From Pectinophora gossypiella (Eukaryota > Arthropoda > Insecta > Lepidoptera > Gelechiidae), in contig NC_065426.1 in assembly GCF_024362695.1 (NCBI RefSeq), positions 7,346,236 through 7,410,235 on the forward strand: a DNA stretch of 64,000 nucleotides. Reading direction: 5' to 3'. Both the position numbers and the translations under genes were made by a program. Each line of letters starts with the position of its first letter. The first letter of the stretch is position 1. Under the pieces are notes generated by a model, which was not told the DNA's origin, searched no databases, and worked only from the letters and a program-made list of their open reading frames with translations. Shown here in pieces: positions 32,115 to 43,815 of the stretch.

Positions 32115-32420
32115 CATCTATCGTGTGGGTTGTGAGGTGGAGTACCAACCTCATCAACCCTGGTTACTATTGAGCCGCCGAAGGCCCCTGACATGGCTCA
32201 TGTAACGACTACATTAGTAAGTAGTAACCGGGACCAACGGCTTAACGTGCCTTTCGAAGCACGGATCATCTTACTTTCGAACAATCAGGTGATCAGCCTG
32301 TAATGTCCTAACCAAACTAGGGACCACAAAGTAATTTTTGTGATACGTCCCCACCGGGAATCGAACCCAGGACCTCCGGATCGTGAGCCCAACGCTCAAC
32401 CACTGGACCACGGAGGTCGT
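32115..32420 (-). mobile_element. SINE-I, full copy
   Basis: Complete from 'gttgtgaggtggagtacc' to the head ('gggaatcgaacccaggacct', 'ccactggaccacggaggtc'). Confidence 0.8.
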
Positions 32421-32890
32421 TTGGAGTAAGCATTTTGCAAAGGTTATTGGCAACTTTAAAACGGTGCAACAGATTCCAACCCGAACGAATCCACGAGCTA
32501 TTTACTAGTTACACCTAAATAACATACTCATGTTACTCACACCCGAACTCCCTAATGAAGTGGGCAGAACATGTTATAAAATAAAATACTGAATATATTT
32601 CAACGATTATTTCCCGCGGTGCGCGTTAAATGCTGTTAGTATCCGACCCACAATTTGGAGTATACTTTTTGTGGGAATTTCCGTACAAAATGCAGTTGAT
32701 ATTTCCGGAGCCATGGCCCGTTAAACCTTGTACATATGCAGCTTAATACTGTACTGAAATGCCGTCTTATTTTTGAATAAAATAAGTATATTTAATCAGT
32801 TGAGCTCCGGTTTGCGGAGGTCCGTGTTGCGCTGTCTGTGCTCAATGATGTATAATAATAATGTTACTACTTATAGTAATACTATATTAG
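32421..32890. other. No gene recognised
   Basis: Low-copy DNA. Confidence 0.4.
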
Positions 32891-33055
32891 CAATAAAGGC
32901 CTCTGTGGTCCAGTGGTTCAACTGTTGAGCTCCATCTTCATCATCATCAGCCCATTAACGTCCCCACTGCTGGGGCACGGGCTTTAGATCTGCCTTTATT
33001 TAGCAATCAGAATTTCATAATTTATCTTTGATCTAGGAAACTACCCAGATGTTAA
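32891..33055. mobile_element. Patchwork: SINE-I head, SINE-III end, MITE-E end
   Basis: 32897-32930 is a SINE-I head stub. 32938-32985 is the SINE-III tail, minus strand ('taacgtccccactgctgggg'). 32985-33055 is a MITE-E right end ('gcaatcagaatttcataatt'). The three junctions are direct. Confidence 0.55.
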
Positions 33056-33745
33056 AGTAAGTATAAATGACTTAAAGCATTTCCCACAAAGTCGAGGGTA
33101 AAAGTCGGAGTAATGAGCCACTTGTCCCGTCTCAGGAGCTACACTCGCCACTTTTCATTTGACACGTCTCATACTAACGTGCTCAGAACACTAATGTCCA
33201 AGCTAACCGGCTGAAACTGACGTGCGAAAGTTTAACAGAAACATATATTTACTACTACCGTAAATTGAACATCAGCGCTCAAAAAGTGGGACGCAAAGTT
33301 ACTGTTAATATAGCGACGTTGACAGTACTTTACCTCAGTGCGTGATTAGGCGCTGAACTGGCGACACGCACACTTCCCAATGCGTGGTAACAACTTGCAA
33401 AAATAGAAGCTCAAAGCGAAAATAGAAGGATGGAACATCATATTTCTTATAACTAATGACATTATGCGTGTTATCATAGTATAAACATTTGAATTTTCGC
33501 CAAGTAAAAACCACCAAAATTATTATTTTAGTTTAAAATACACTTAACCAATACTCCCGGTCAATCCGAGTCGCAGTATAATCCGACCGCGTTACGAAAC
33601 ACCACGCGCTAATTTACGTAAAAAGACGATGCGTACTTTCTTAATTTGACACAATTTAATTGAATGTATTTACCGCTGTGTACGAATGTATAGCTAAACA
33701 AACTCCAAGTTTTCGCCACGTTTTTGTCTAAAGCGCTGTATCTAC
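33056..33745. other. No gene recognised
   Basis: Nearly 700 bp without a repeat I can match or a coding block. Confidence 0.4.
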
Positions 33746-33749
33746 GGTC

Positions 33750-34165
33750 AACAAGCTCACAACTATATCCCAATTGGCGTAATCAGAGTTACATCCACCG
33801 CCTTGGAGATGTCCTTAGAAAACGTTCAATAAGATCTATCTACTCTGAACCGGCGTGCGTGTATGAAACAATTGATAAATGTGAAGGAAGCAAGATAAAT
33901 GTGTCAGGATCGAAGCAAATTGAATTCCATAGTCTTTATTTACCCCAGTGGGAAATAGGATGAGTTTATGTATGTAATTATTCAACCCAAGATGATCTGA
34001 GTAACAACTCCTCACCGAGCTTTCTGTTAGACCTACGTGATAGGTGGTGAACTCGCCGTCTACAATGGTCGAACCAACTTTGTTAGTCAAAACTGCACTT
34101 AAGAAAAATTAATAACTCATTGGTGCATGTCCTGCACCGGGGTTTGAGCCAACGGTGTTAGTGAA
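33750..34165. mobile_element. SINE-V interrupted by LINE-R
   Basis: 33750-33785 and 33985-34165 are the two parts of a minus-strand SINE-V. 33785-33980 is a plus-strand LINE-R 3' end with its TTTATGTATGTA tail. LINE-R is the younger of the two. Confidence 0.65.
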
Positions 34166-34179
34166 AACAAAGGTATTCT

Positions 34180-34625
34180 CTTCTCCTTAGCATTATCCCG
34201 TTTTTCACAGAGTCCGCTTACCTAACCTGAAGATTTGACAGGTCCGGTTTTATACAGACGCGACTGCCTGTCTGACCTTCTAACCTTTAATACCTCCGAT
34301 AATGCATTTCTCGGGAATGTGGGTTTCCTCACGATGTTTTCCTTCACCGCTGAGCACGTGATAATCATTTATGATCCAGACATGAAAGCAAATGTATTCC
34401 TTTATTTCTCTCTTTATTTAAGAGCTCTCTTGTCGGTGGAGTAATCGCCATTCCTCTCTTCTTCCCGCCAAATCCTTCACCTCCTGATACGACACGATCT
34501 GCACCTTCTCTTTTATTTGTTTCATAAATGTTATCCTAGGTCTACCCCTTCCTCTCTTCCCTTCAATTTTCCCTTCTATGTTTGTTACAAATGCATCGTG
34601 TCGTATCAGGTGGCACATCATATTC
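34180..34625 (-). mobile_element. SINE-IV fragment and RTE-like LINE ORF end
   Basis: 34185-34395 is SINE-IV, minus strand. 34418-34621 on the minus strand encodes the end of an RTE-like LINE protein: IEGKIEGKRGRGRPRITFMK, then a tail with REEWRLLHRQESS and stop. Confidence 0.7.
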
Positions 34626-34900
34626 CTTTATTTCATCAAAATCTCTTCAATATACTGTATATCTATAAGCTCAATCCTTCATCATACCAGTTTAAAACCT
34701 TATACGTCGGCTATTCGAGTCGCTACCGATCCAATTGCGACGACAGAGCAAATCCTATACATAAGCTCACTTAAGTCGTATCTGACGGATTATCCCGTTC
34801 CTTCCATTCTCAGAAGTTATCAGGAACGTCGACTAACTTAAAAGGACGTATATACACGTCCTAAATGAGAAGACATGTAATGTATTTTACTTCTAGACTT
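34626..34900. other. No gene recognised
   Basis: Chance plus-strand ORFs. No support for a gene. Confidence 0.35.
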
Positions 34901-34904
34901 GCTG

Positions 34905-35250
34905 TAAGAGCCATAGTAATCAGTCGGTAGAACGCTTGACTCTCAATTTGGGGTTGCCGGTTCCAATCCAGCATAGGCCCAAACCAATGATTTTCGAATT
35001 CATGTTTGGATCATAAATGATTTTCATGAGCTCAGCGGTGAAGGAAAACTTCGTGAGGAAACCCACATTCCCGAAAAATGCATTTCGGAGGTATGTGACC
35101 TGACCGACATTGATCTAGTTTTCCCTTCCCAAGTTGGAAGGTCAGACAGGCAGTCGCTTCTGTAAAAAACCGGACCTGTCAAATCTTCAGGTTAGGTAAG
35201 CGGACCCCGTGAAAAATAGGACGACGCTAAGATGACGATGATGATTTCGG
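34905..35250 (+). mobile_element. SINE-IV, full copy
   Basis: Head 'gtcggtagaacgcttgactc', body 'gaggaaacccacattcccga', 3' end 'ccggacctgtcaaatcttca', then a GATGACGATGATG tail. Confidence 0.8.
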
Positions 35251-35329
35251 ACTTGCTGTGATCCACTACAGGAAAAGTCTTCTACCAATGATGTATCATG
35301 ACTCTTTCTTCCGTGTTTTTTTTTTTGCG

Positions 35330-35640
35330 TAATACATACTTAAGCTCACGCCTATTTCCCACCGGGGCGAGCAGAGAATATAGAATTCCATTTGCTTCGA
35401 TCGAGCCATACTTTTCTTGCTGGCTGGTTGTTTGGATATATTTCTAAATAAAAAAAATACGTGAAATTTACCACCTCTCCGGTCTACTTTATTTTTTTTT
35501 AATTGAAAAAAACAAACTGAAGACAGTTATTAGGGATAAGCTCGCCTATGCTTTATGCGCAGGACCGATCGTCGTGGAGATCCTTGGGGGAGGCCTATAC
35601 CCAGCAGTGGGCGTCGTACGACTGATGATGATGATAATAC
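35330..35640. mobile_element. LINE-R scrap (-) and repeat Y end (+)
   Basis: 35338-35410 is a minus-strand LINE-R end. 35550-35632 matches the LINE C-terminus at 484-606, with a TGATGATGATGA tail. Confidence 0.65.
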
Positions 35641-35784
35641 TTTATGTAACGATAAATCATATGTAAATTCCCTTTGTATTTTACAGCAATAAAGAGTATA
35701 CAAACAAACAGACTGTATTGCAAAATTACTTCAAAGATAAATGCCAAATTATCTGTACGTGGGTAAAGAATCATTTCTCTACTC

Positions 35785-36040
35785 TAGCCCCATCCTGTCA
35801 TCATCAATTTAAGAGCCACGCTCTTGTCGGTGTAGCATTTTCCATTCCAGTCTATCAAAGGCCAATTCTTTGACTTCCCTATAAGACACGACGTTAACCT
35901 TTTCTTTAATCTGTTTCATGTAAGCTCTTCTTAGTCTTCCCCTTCCTCTCTTTCCTTCTAGTCCTTCTATGATGTTTTTAATAAATTCGTCGTGTCTTAT
36001 TAGGTGTTCAATCGTCTTGCCTTCTGTAACATACGTATAC
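35785..36040 (-). mobile_element. RTE-like LINE C-terminal region, best copy
   Basis: On the minus strand it is open from 'ggcaagacgattgaacacc' to the stop after LEWKMLHRQERGS. It includes GLEGKRGRGRLRRAYMKQIK and EKVNVVSYREVKELA. The stop is followed at once by an ATTGATGATGA-type end. Copies with stops lie at 7625, 4450 and 30055. Confidence 0.7.
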
Positions 36041-36239
36041 TATATAAAGGTTAGAACACACTAAACTTTTTGTGATGGTGGATTCCCCACACGTATGCGA
36101 GGACTAATGACCACAGCTATTATTACGGCAGCAGAACGTGCTTAATACCCTGGTCACATGGGGAAGAAACAAAGTTTTAAACTAATCGAAAATAGTGATA
36201 AAAAGAAAATAGATTAAATAATGTGTCGTGCTTCGACAC

Positions 36240-36515
36240 GTATTTTGGGAGCCGTCGCAGCCCAATTGGTAACGCTTGCCTCTCACTTTGAGGTCGCAGG
36301 TTCGAATCCAGCACAGGCCAAAACCAATGATTATGTAATAACATATAGTAAGTGTATGTATGATACCGCACCACCAACACAATTCACAACTACACCCCAA
36401 TTGGGATAGTCAGCGGTACCCAACAAGATGAACTAAAAACCCTCACCTCACCGAGCTTTCTGTTAGACCAACATTATAGGTGGTCGCCGTATCGCCAATC
36501 AATCGATAATCACAC
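36240..36515. mobile_element. SINE-IV head and SINE-V body
   Basis: 36248-36335 is a SINE-IV head ('cgcagcccaattggtaacgc', 'aggttcgaatccagcacagg'). 36370-36500 is a minus-strand SINE-V body ('cctcaccgagctttctgtta'). Confidence 0.65.
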
Positions 36516-36764
36516 TTTGTACGTAAATAAATCAGAAATACAGAAACAAAATGAAATATAAGTATTATAGATGCAATAAATTCATATTTAGTAGCATTAA
36601 ATTCAATAACAAACAAGCTATAAATAGCTGCAAGTACAATTAAGCACGACATTAGACCTTAATGACTGTAATGTGTATTGCAACATGGTTTGTACGTGTT
36701 CGTATTTGCATTTACCACGGTCGGCTTCACATTCAACTTCATTTTACAATATTATTACCGACCT

Positions 36765-37325
36765 ATTTATAATCTGCGATGTCGGGAGCTGTTTAAAGAA
36801 ATAAATATACTGACGGTCGCAAGTCAATATATTTATGAAAACATTATGTATGTAAGTACGTAAAAATGTATCTCTCCTTCCGAGATACTGTGAAAGGCAT
36901 ACTTACAATACAAATAAAATTGCTATTCAAAATTCTAGATTAAGTAAATTAAATTTATCTTTTTTGGGGTTATGTATACGTTTTTACAATAAAAATACCA
37001 GATAATATTTTAAACTTTGTCAGAAAATAAATTTAAAGGCCCTGTGAAGCTTAATTTATGTAAAAAAGCTTATTATAAGATTAATAACTACCTAAATGAT
37101 AAAAATGTCTGGTATTGAACGTGTTCCTTTAGTTATTAAATAACTTGTAATGTATAATCCTCATTGGTTTTGAAAAGATGTGTTGCTCTTGCAGTTTCTT
37201 GTCATTTCTTCTCCTCAGTCATAACACCTTGCGAAATGACGTAAATTCAAAAATATTATATTGACCTTCAACAAGTCTATCCATGATAATTACGTCGAAT
37301 AAATGATTCTGATGATTCTGATTAT
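36765..37325 (+). mobile_element. LINE-G 3' region with ORF remnant
   Basis: The plus frame retains CRELFKEINILTVASQYIYE, a motif near the C-terminus of Jockey/CR1-group LINE proteins and close to KFKEINILTLA in LINE-J. The degenerate 3' UTR matches 7165-7575 and ends in a GATTCTGATT tail. Confidence 0.65.
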
Positions 37326-37645
37326 GACCTCCGTGGTCCAGTGGTTGAGCGTTGGGCTCACGATTCGGATGTCCTGACATCGATTCTCAGTGGGGACATA
37401 TCATAAAAATTACATTGTGGTCCCTAGTTTGGTTAGGACATTACAGGCCGATCACCTGATTGTCCGAAAGTAAGATGATCCGTGCTTCGGAAGGCACGTT
37501 AAGCCGTTGGTCCCGGTTACTACTTACTGATGTAAGTAAGTAGTCGTTACATGAGCCATGTCAGGGGTCTTTGGCGGCTCAATAGTAACCCTGACACCAG
37601 GGTTGATGAGGTTGGTAATCCACCTCACAACCCACAGGAGAAGAT
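37326..37645 (+). mobile_element. SINE-I, full copy
   Basis: Head 37328-37400 ('tccgtggtccagtggttgag'), 'ccctagtttggttaggacat', central segment 'ggcacgttaagccgttggtc', and the I tail 'ctgacaccagggttgatgag' to 'cacctcacaacccaca'. It follows directly on the LINE-G tail. Confidence 0.8.
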
Positions 37646-37689
37646 TGTAAGAACACCATTGGCCTCGTATATGGACAAATAAAACAAAA

Positions 37690-38012
37690 ACAGCCTCCGT
37701 GGTCTAGTGGTTAGAGCGTTAGGCTCACGATCTGGAGGATCCGGGGTTGATTCCCGATGGGGACATTGTCGAAATCACTTTGTGAGACTGTCCTTTGTTT
37801 GGTAAGGACTTTTCAGGCTTGAATCACCTGATTGTCCGAAAAAGTAAGATGATGATGATGAGGGCACGTTAAGCCGTTGGTCCCGGCTATTAGCCGTAAA
37901 AACACCTCCACCAACCCGCATTGGAGCAGCGTGGTGGAGTATGCTCCATACCCTCTCCGGTTGATTGAGGGGAGGCCTGTGCCCAGCAGTGGGACGTATA
38001 GGCTGTTTATGT
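37690..38012 (+). mobile_element. SINE-II, full copy
   Basis: Head 'tccgtggtctagtggttaga', body as at 30890-31215 with a short GATGATGATGAG deletion/expansion near 37850, ending 'agtgggacgtataggctg'. Confidence 0.8.
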
Positions 38013-38590
38013 ATGGACAAATAGACTACCAATCTCTGTAAAAAAGCGCCTGCGGCGTATCGTGTCATTCTATTTCATTTGTTTCGGAACACGGAATTAT
38101 ATTTGTGTTTATGTTATTACAAGCGCTATTATGTTTGTGTTTATGTTTAAAGGTACTTTTGTTGTTTTGTAAGTATCTAGTCGTGCAAACCAAGATACGA
38201 TTGAGTTATATCCCCTGGTACAGGAGCTACTTAATTTATATTGTTCATTACATACCCACTTTTATTTACACATCTTATCAGTTTAGAAAGGTTAATTATA
38301 GTATAACGTTTACATAAATGATAGTTTACATTAGAATAAGATCTTCTGTAATACTGTTCACTTATAATTTATAAAATAAAATAAATAAATAAAATAAAAT
38401 AAAAATGAATTTATTTCTGTAAATCAGTTACAATTATTGGACAGGTCTCCCCAGTAAGTAATCAGATACTTGTGTTGTAATTTATCAATAAAGACATTTT
38501 AAAATCAAAATCAAATGGGCGTAGTGACGATACTGAACAACAGATATTGTGCGACCTGCACAATCGACAGAGGGTCGCTGATAAAATATA
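38013..38590. other. No gene recognised
   Basis: A T/C-rich reading frame at 38105-38317 encodes hydrophobic residues but has no recognisable motif or splice context. Confidence 0.35.
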
Positions 38591-38591
38591 C

Positions 38592-39126
38592 GTTAGTGAC
38601 ATCGTAACGAAAACTTTGAGGGGTGATTCAGACCAAAAGTATAGAACTGAAAATAATTAAAAACACAAAAAATTCATGAATTTTCCGACAGAATAATCCA
38701 CCTGATATCAACTCAGAATCATGGTCTGAACCATCCCCTCAGTATTCGTTACGTTGTCACTAACACTCATACATATTTTTTTTTTTTTTTTATTATTATT
38801 AAGCCTTAAATATAACATGAGTTTAAATGCAATGTCCTGCAAAATTGCATAAGCAATTTGTCTGCAGGATCACAGTCTCGCATTTGTATGTACTTGTTCG
38901 AGGTGTAAGTGATATAGTAACGAATACTGAGAGGGATGATTCAGCTCATTATTCTGAGTCAATATCAAGTGTAATTTTCAATCGCAAAGTGTAGAAATGA
39001 ACATAATTAAAAAAAAACTAAAGAAAATCATAAATTTTGCGACCAAAATTTCCACTTGATATTAACTCAGAATCATGGTCTGAATCATCCCCTTCAGTAT
39101 TCGTCACGATGTCACCAATACCCTGT
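38592..39126. mobile_element. Two MITE-A copies
   Basis: 38592-38768 has a shortened left arm. 38902-39126 is complete. Between them is a T run and low-copy DNA. Confidence 0.7.
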
Positions 39127-39397
39127 AAGTATATAAATAAAGTATAGTGTGGACAGTAAGATGAGAGATAGTATGGAACGAACAATTTTGTCTGCTCCAC
39201 TTGGCTAGTAATAAGATCTCCACCAACCTTTATTATCCACAATCGTACTGGAATCTGGACAGCTGGGCAGCCCCTGGAGTGCCTGATCGTCAGGCTGGTG
39301 ACCAGGATCAGAAGAACAGTCACGTAACCCGATCAGGTGAGCACAGTATATTGTTCAGGTCACGAAAACACACAATGGTCTCAATAAACAGGCCCAT

Positions 39398-39535
39398 GTA
39401 CAGCCATGAGCAATATCAAGCACCCACTTTAGAACCCTGTCGCACTATCATATTTGACATTTAATGAGACTTACGGTTTAATTTGACATGACATTGTTTC
39501 AAAGTATTTACATATTAGTACTTGTGACCGTACAA
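39398..39535 (+). mobile_element. MITE-D copy
   Basis: 'tacagccatgagcaatatca' to 'attagtacttgtgaccgt'. Slightly shortened inside. Confidence 0.65.
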
Positions 39536-40077
39536 TACAGATATGCGTGAAACATTCACGGCTAGGCTGCGCGTCGTAGGGGCGTGAATTACGTCCAGAA
39601 CGTCTGTACGCGCCCACGTCGATTTTCGAACCGCAAGCGACTGCCTGTCTCACATCCAGTAACGGCAGACTGACAATTATTGATAGAGATTTTACATTTA
39701 CCCACCAATATTGAGCAAATATTGCTTTTTATTTATATAAAAATACCAGGTCTGCTCAAAAGTGACAGCTAATCATTTCAAGGTTAGCCCAGCTGACGTC
39801 ATCCCACGCTGCGTTGCCATTTCGTAAAAAATAAATTACCCACGACCAATGTTTTTATATTAACTTTGCAAGGAAATTTTGAACTTTTAGTAAAAGAGTT
39901 ACTTACAGTTTTAATGATTTGGAATGTTGGAGATACCAACTACATGGTAACACAGTGATAACACTTACGTCATCAAAGGGCTAGCAATGACGGCTTGTCA
40001 TAGGATTGAGCATGCCAGTAGGTTCTGCACGACAACCGCGACAATTATAGTATACAGAGTACGGAGGAGATATTTGC
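39536..40077. other. No gene recognised
   Basis: Low-copy DNA. 'gctgacgtcatcc' near 39791 includes a CRE-like TGACGTCA, but with no gene nearby I attach no function. Confidence 0.35.
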
Positions 40078-40528
40078 AAAAAATAGCGATCGGCACATTG
40101 TTAATACCAGGAATAAAAATAATGTATACGTTTTTACAATAAGATTCCCATTGACATTCAGAATTTGCCTTTCAACTGTTTTAAGACAGTAGTTAAACAA
40201 AAACTTTACAAAAAAGGTTATTATAAAGTTAGTGATTATTTAGAAGATATGAATGCATGGGATTAACTGTCTGAGAACTGATATTAGGCAGCTAAATTAC
40301 TCAATTGTAATATACCAATATTTTATGTTTATTTTTATTTTTTTAAAGAACGTCTAGGGCCCTGTGCCGAGGTTTTTCTTGCAGCTTCTTTTCCCCGGCT
40401 ATACAGGTTGTGAGAAGCTGCAGTAGTTTTAGGCGGATGAGACGTTCGTTATGTAAAATTGACGATTCAAAGTGTAACTATGTTACCTACTGAATAAAGA
40501 TATTTTTGAATTTTGAATTTGAATTTTG
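40078..40528 (+). mobile_element. LINE-J 3' end with 55-bp internal deletion
   Basis: Matches 52105-52620 closely: 'aatagcgatcggcacattgt', the ORF end MNAWD then stop, 3' UTR and (TTTGAAT)n tail. About 55 bp after 'ccaggaataaaaat' are missing relative to the 52-kb copy. A sister copy truncated close to the same region. Confidence 0.75.
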
Positions 40529-40530
40529 AG

Positions 40531-41000
40531 GGTTAAAAAGGGCACATCAAAGCCACGAAAAAAAAAGCAACATTGAAATTTGACATTTGTGCATTATACA
40601 AAATTAAGCACAATGTCACTAAATGTCAAATAGCAATATTGCTTTCTTAGGTGAATTTTACGTTGCATTACGGTGTCACCAACACCCGTACGTACTCGTA
40701 TACTAAGGGGAATGATTCAGACTATGATTTTGAGTTGATATCGAGAGGAATTTATGTCCGAAAATTCATAATAATTATTGTGGTTTTTTTTTTTCATTTA
40801 TATACTTTTGCGACGGAAAATTCCATTTGATATCAACACAGAATCATGGTCTGAATTATACATCAAAGTTTTGCCCTGTATACTTATAACCATTCGAATA
40901 TACATTCGAAAATTATTAGTTTTAAGCCCGTTCCGGGTTCGAACCTGCGACCTCATAATGAGAGTCAAGGATTCTTCCAACCGGGCTAACACGGCTCAGA
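40531..41000. mobile_element. MITE-B, MITE-A and SINE-IV head in a row
   Basis: 40531-40665 is MITE-B. 40672-40880 is MITE-A with an internally deleted right end. 40918-41000 is a minus-strand SINE-IV head ('cgggttcgaacctgcgacct'). Confidence 0.65.
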
Positions 41001-41700
41001 TTCATAAATACATGATATTCCATCATAAATATGATAACACGAAAAAGGGCGAAGTGGAAAATTGTTACATTTGAAATGAGATGGGCTTGTTCCAGAGGCT
41101 TCCCAGAGGGCTTTACAATGTACACAGCCTTATGATTGGGTTCATGACCTTTGACAGAATAATTATCATACATACACGATTCCAAGCCCGTAGTATCCTC
41201 TACTGGGAGTTAAGGTAAAACATTTAAAAAAAGATCATAAGATCATAATAAAAAAATGTGTTTATATCCTTGTTCATTTTTATTGCGAATAAATGATTAT
41301 GAATTATGAATATTTATAATTTATACAGTTTAGTATCTATATAGTTTGTTTTTTTCATTTACTAGAAATGCTGTGTACACGCATGTAATTGGCAAGCATA
41401 TATATCAAGTCTTTCTTTTTACAATACTGTCTGTAAAGCTGTATTGTACCTAAATAAATAAATAATAATAAATAATCATAAAAATATTTTTAGAAATTTT
41501 AAATGACCAAGAACCTTACTTTTGAATCATTCGCTTTCAACTCCGTGCGAAAATATATAGCTGTCCCTCCTTGTAAATGACAAATTCTGATGTGCTACGT
41601 GAAATGGGTATATATTTTCGAACGTGACTTGAAGGCGAACGACTCAAAAATAATAAAATGAGATATATTTTTTTAAAAGAATCAATTTATTAATAACAAG
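41001..41700. other. No gene recognised
   Basis: AT-rich. Short LINE-like end at 41410-41480 ('ctgtattgtacctaaataaa'). Confidence 0.4.
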
Positions 41701-41701
41701 G

Positions 41702-42172
41702 TTTTCGATTCCCGGTCGGGACATATCACAAAAAATACTTTGTGGTCCCTAGTTTGGTTAGGACATTACTGGCTGATCACCAGATTGTCCGAAGGTAAGA
41801 AGATCCGTGCTTCGGAAGGTACGTTAAGGCGTTAGTCCCGGTTACTACTTACTGATGTAAGTAAGTAGTCGTTATGTGAGCCATGTCAGTGGCCGTTGGC
41901 GGCTCAATAGTAACCCTGACACCAGGGCTGATGAGGTTGGTACTCCACCTCACACCCACACGATAGAAGATAGTAATATACCTTTACCAGCAACCTCTGA
42001 TTAATAAGGTTCAATATGATCTACTCTGAACCGGCGTGCGTGTATGAAGCGATTGATGAATGTGGAGGAAGCAAGAGAAGTGTGTCAGGATCGAAGCAAA
42101 TGGAATTCTATAGTCTCTGCTTACCCCGGTGGGAAATAGGCGTGAGTTTATGTATGTATGTATGTCTGGTTA
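41702..42172 (+). mobile_element. SINE-I (head cut) followed by LINE-R
   Basis: 41702-41970 is SINE-I from 'cgattcccggtcgggacata' to its 3' end. 42000-42172 is LINE-R with a (TATG)n tail. Confidence 0.75.
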
Positions 42173-42424
42173 ATACTTGAGCTTTAAGCCTGCAGCTAAA
42201 GACACAATTGCTCTGCATAGAGTATAAAAATCAAAATAAAGGATAGAGATCTCCACAAGTGTGAGGTGAATGTTAAAAATAAAATTCTATTTCCATGCAA
42301 TAAAGTAAGCTAAGAACACATTCCCAGCGTTATCCGTTCCTTCGGGAATGGAGGCATATTTTGCCTCGTTTAGATCTTTACTGATAGTGGAAAGACCTTT
42401 AAAGTTCTCGTAACGAAAAAGATA

Positions 42425-42505
42425 TAGAAAGAAAGAAAGAAACATTTATTATTTAGGACACCACAGACACGGATTACATATATATACATTATAATGACAT
42501 CACAT
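42425..42505 (-). mobile_element. Repeat T
   Basis: 'gaaagaaagaaagaaacatt' then 'ggacaccacagacacgg': inverted 3' end with the TTTC tail. Confidence 0.6.
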
Positions 42506-42599
42506 TAGAAGTTAACGCACACACGAAATATTTTTTATATAGAAACATGGAAAACGAACACAGAAACTTATACCTAAATTAAAATGTGACGTCATGTCG

Positions 42600-42975
42600 G
42601 CTTACCCATGTGTAGTGGATGGTGTCCCGTATAAAAGGTCCTCACTCAGCTTATGCCGCGGCGTGAGTGAGGTATTCTGTGAGACCTGAGTATGACGAAC
42701 TTCATGCATTACGCACACCACGCCGCCCGGGGGGGGGGGGGGGGGGTTATGTGGGACGTGGTTATGTGGGACTCCCCGGGTGTCGCCGCCCGGTATACCC
42801 ACTATAACCCAACGGTGTTCCACCTTGCCGCCCTGTGGCGGGGATACGGGAACGCAATTGCACACAATATATAGTCATGTCCGCGAAGGTGGCGACCGCT
42901 CTCCAGGCCTCGCTGCCGCTCATGACCCTAACCATGGGTGGCAGCGAGAGGACTTCTCTCTCTATCTTCATCTAA
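42600..42975. repeat. GC-rich repeat region with an 18-base G run
   Basis: 42615-42690 ('ataaaaggtcctcactcagc', 'gccgcggcgtgagtgagg') resembles 59935-60030, so it is dispersed. 42729-42746 is eighteen consecutive G, which breaks any reading frame and produces Gly/Pro-rich artefact ORFs. Nature of the parent element unknown. Confidence 0.5.
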
Positions 42976-43044
42976 TCCTTTTATCCCCTGTTGGGATGTA
43001 GGGCTCGAATATTTGTATTTTTTTTTTCTGGGAATGATAAAAGT

Positions 43045-43195
43045 GAAACACATAATAACGGGTTCTTACCACGTTTGAAATAGGGATATGTGACTATTAT
43101 AGGATATGTTATTATTTCGACACTATTGCAAGTAATATCAGGAGTTTCATATCCCCGTTTCAAACGCGGGAAGAACCCGTTATTATGTGTTTTAC
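43045..43195. mobile_element. MITE-H copy
   Basis: Inverted ends 'cacataataacgggttctta' / 'agaacccgttattatgtg' around a 'gatatgtgac...gagtttcatat' core. Matches 53643-53802; single arm at 14935. Confidence 0.7.
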
Positions 43196-43479
43196 TTATG
43201 ATTACAACCGCGTAAACTTAATAAAATGATAAAAGTGTACAAATTTTAAAAAAATCACCGATTAAACGTGACGTTGACAGAAAGTTTAAATGTGCATTAA
43301 AATGCCAGAAATAGGCCTTGCAGTTGGTTTCCTCAAATGTTCCGAACGGGAATCAAACCCGGGTCTTCTCGTCAAAATGTCTACAATTGAAATGTGGGTC
43401 AACACAGGCTAGGATTGATATAAATATAATTAAGAATCTGAGTTTACGCAATCGATTAAATCGCTAATATTTCACCATG

Positions 43480-43815
43480 TCCCTAGCGTTATCCCGTTCT
43501 TCACAGGGTCCACTAAGCTAACCTGAAGATTTGACAGGTCCAGTTTTTTAAGCGACTGTCTGTCTGACCTTCCAAACCGCGAAGGGAAAACCAGCCTAAT
43601 ACAGATTAGGTCACATACCTCCGAAAAATGCATTTCTCAGGAGTGTGGGTTTCCTCACTATTTCTTCCTTCACCGCTGAGCACGTGATAATCATTTTATG
43701 ACCCAAATGTGAATTCGGAAACAAAATCGATAATGATTGGTTTAGGCCTGTGCTGGATTCGAACCTGCGATCTCAAAGTGAGAGGCAAGCGTTCTATCAA
43801 CTGGGCTAATATTTA
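43480..43815 (-). mobile_element. SINE-IV, full copy
   Basis: Complete on the minus strand from 'cagcgttatcccgttctt'-type end to the head ('gctggattcgaacctgcgat', 'gcgttctatcaactgggc'). Confidence 0.8.

Noticed and set aside
39787..39800. cAMP response element (TGACGTCA) as a functional site
   Set aside because: An isolated 8-mer with no promoter or gene nearby; expected by chance at this length of DNA.
42602..43001. Several overlapping Gly/Pro-rich ORFs
   Set aside because: Artefacts of the 18-G run and the GC-rich repeat in all frames.
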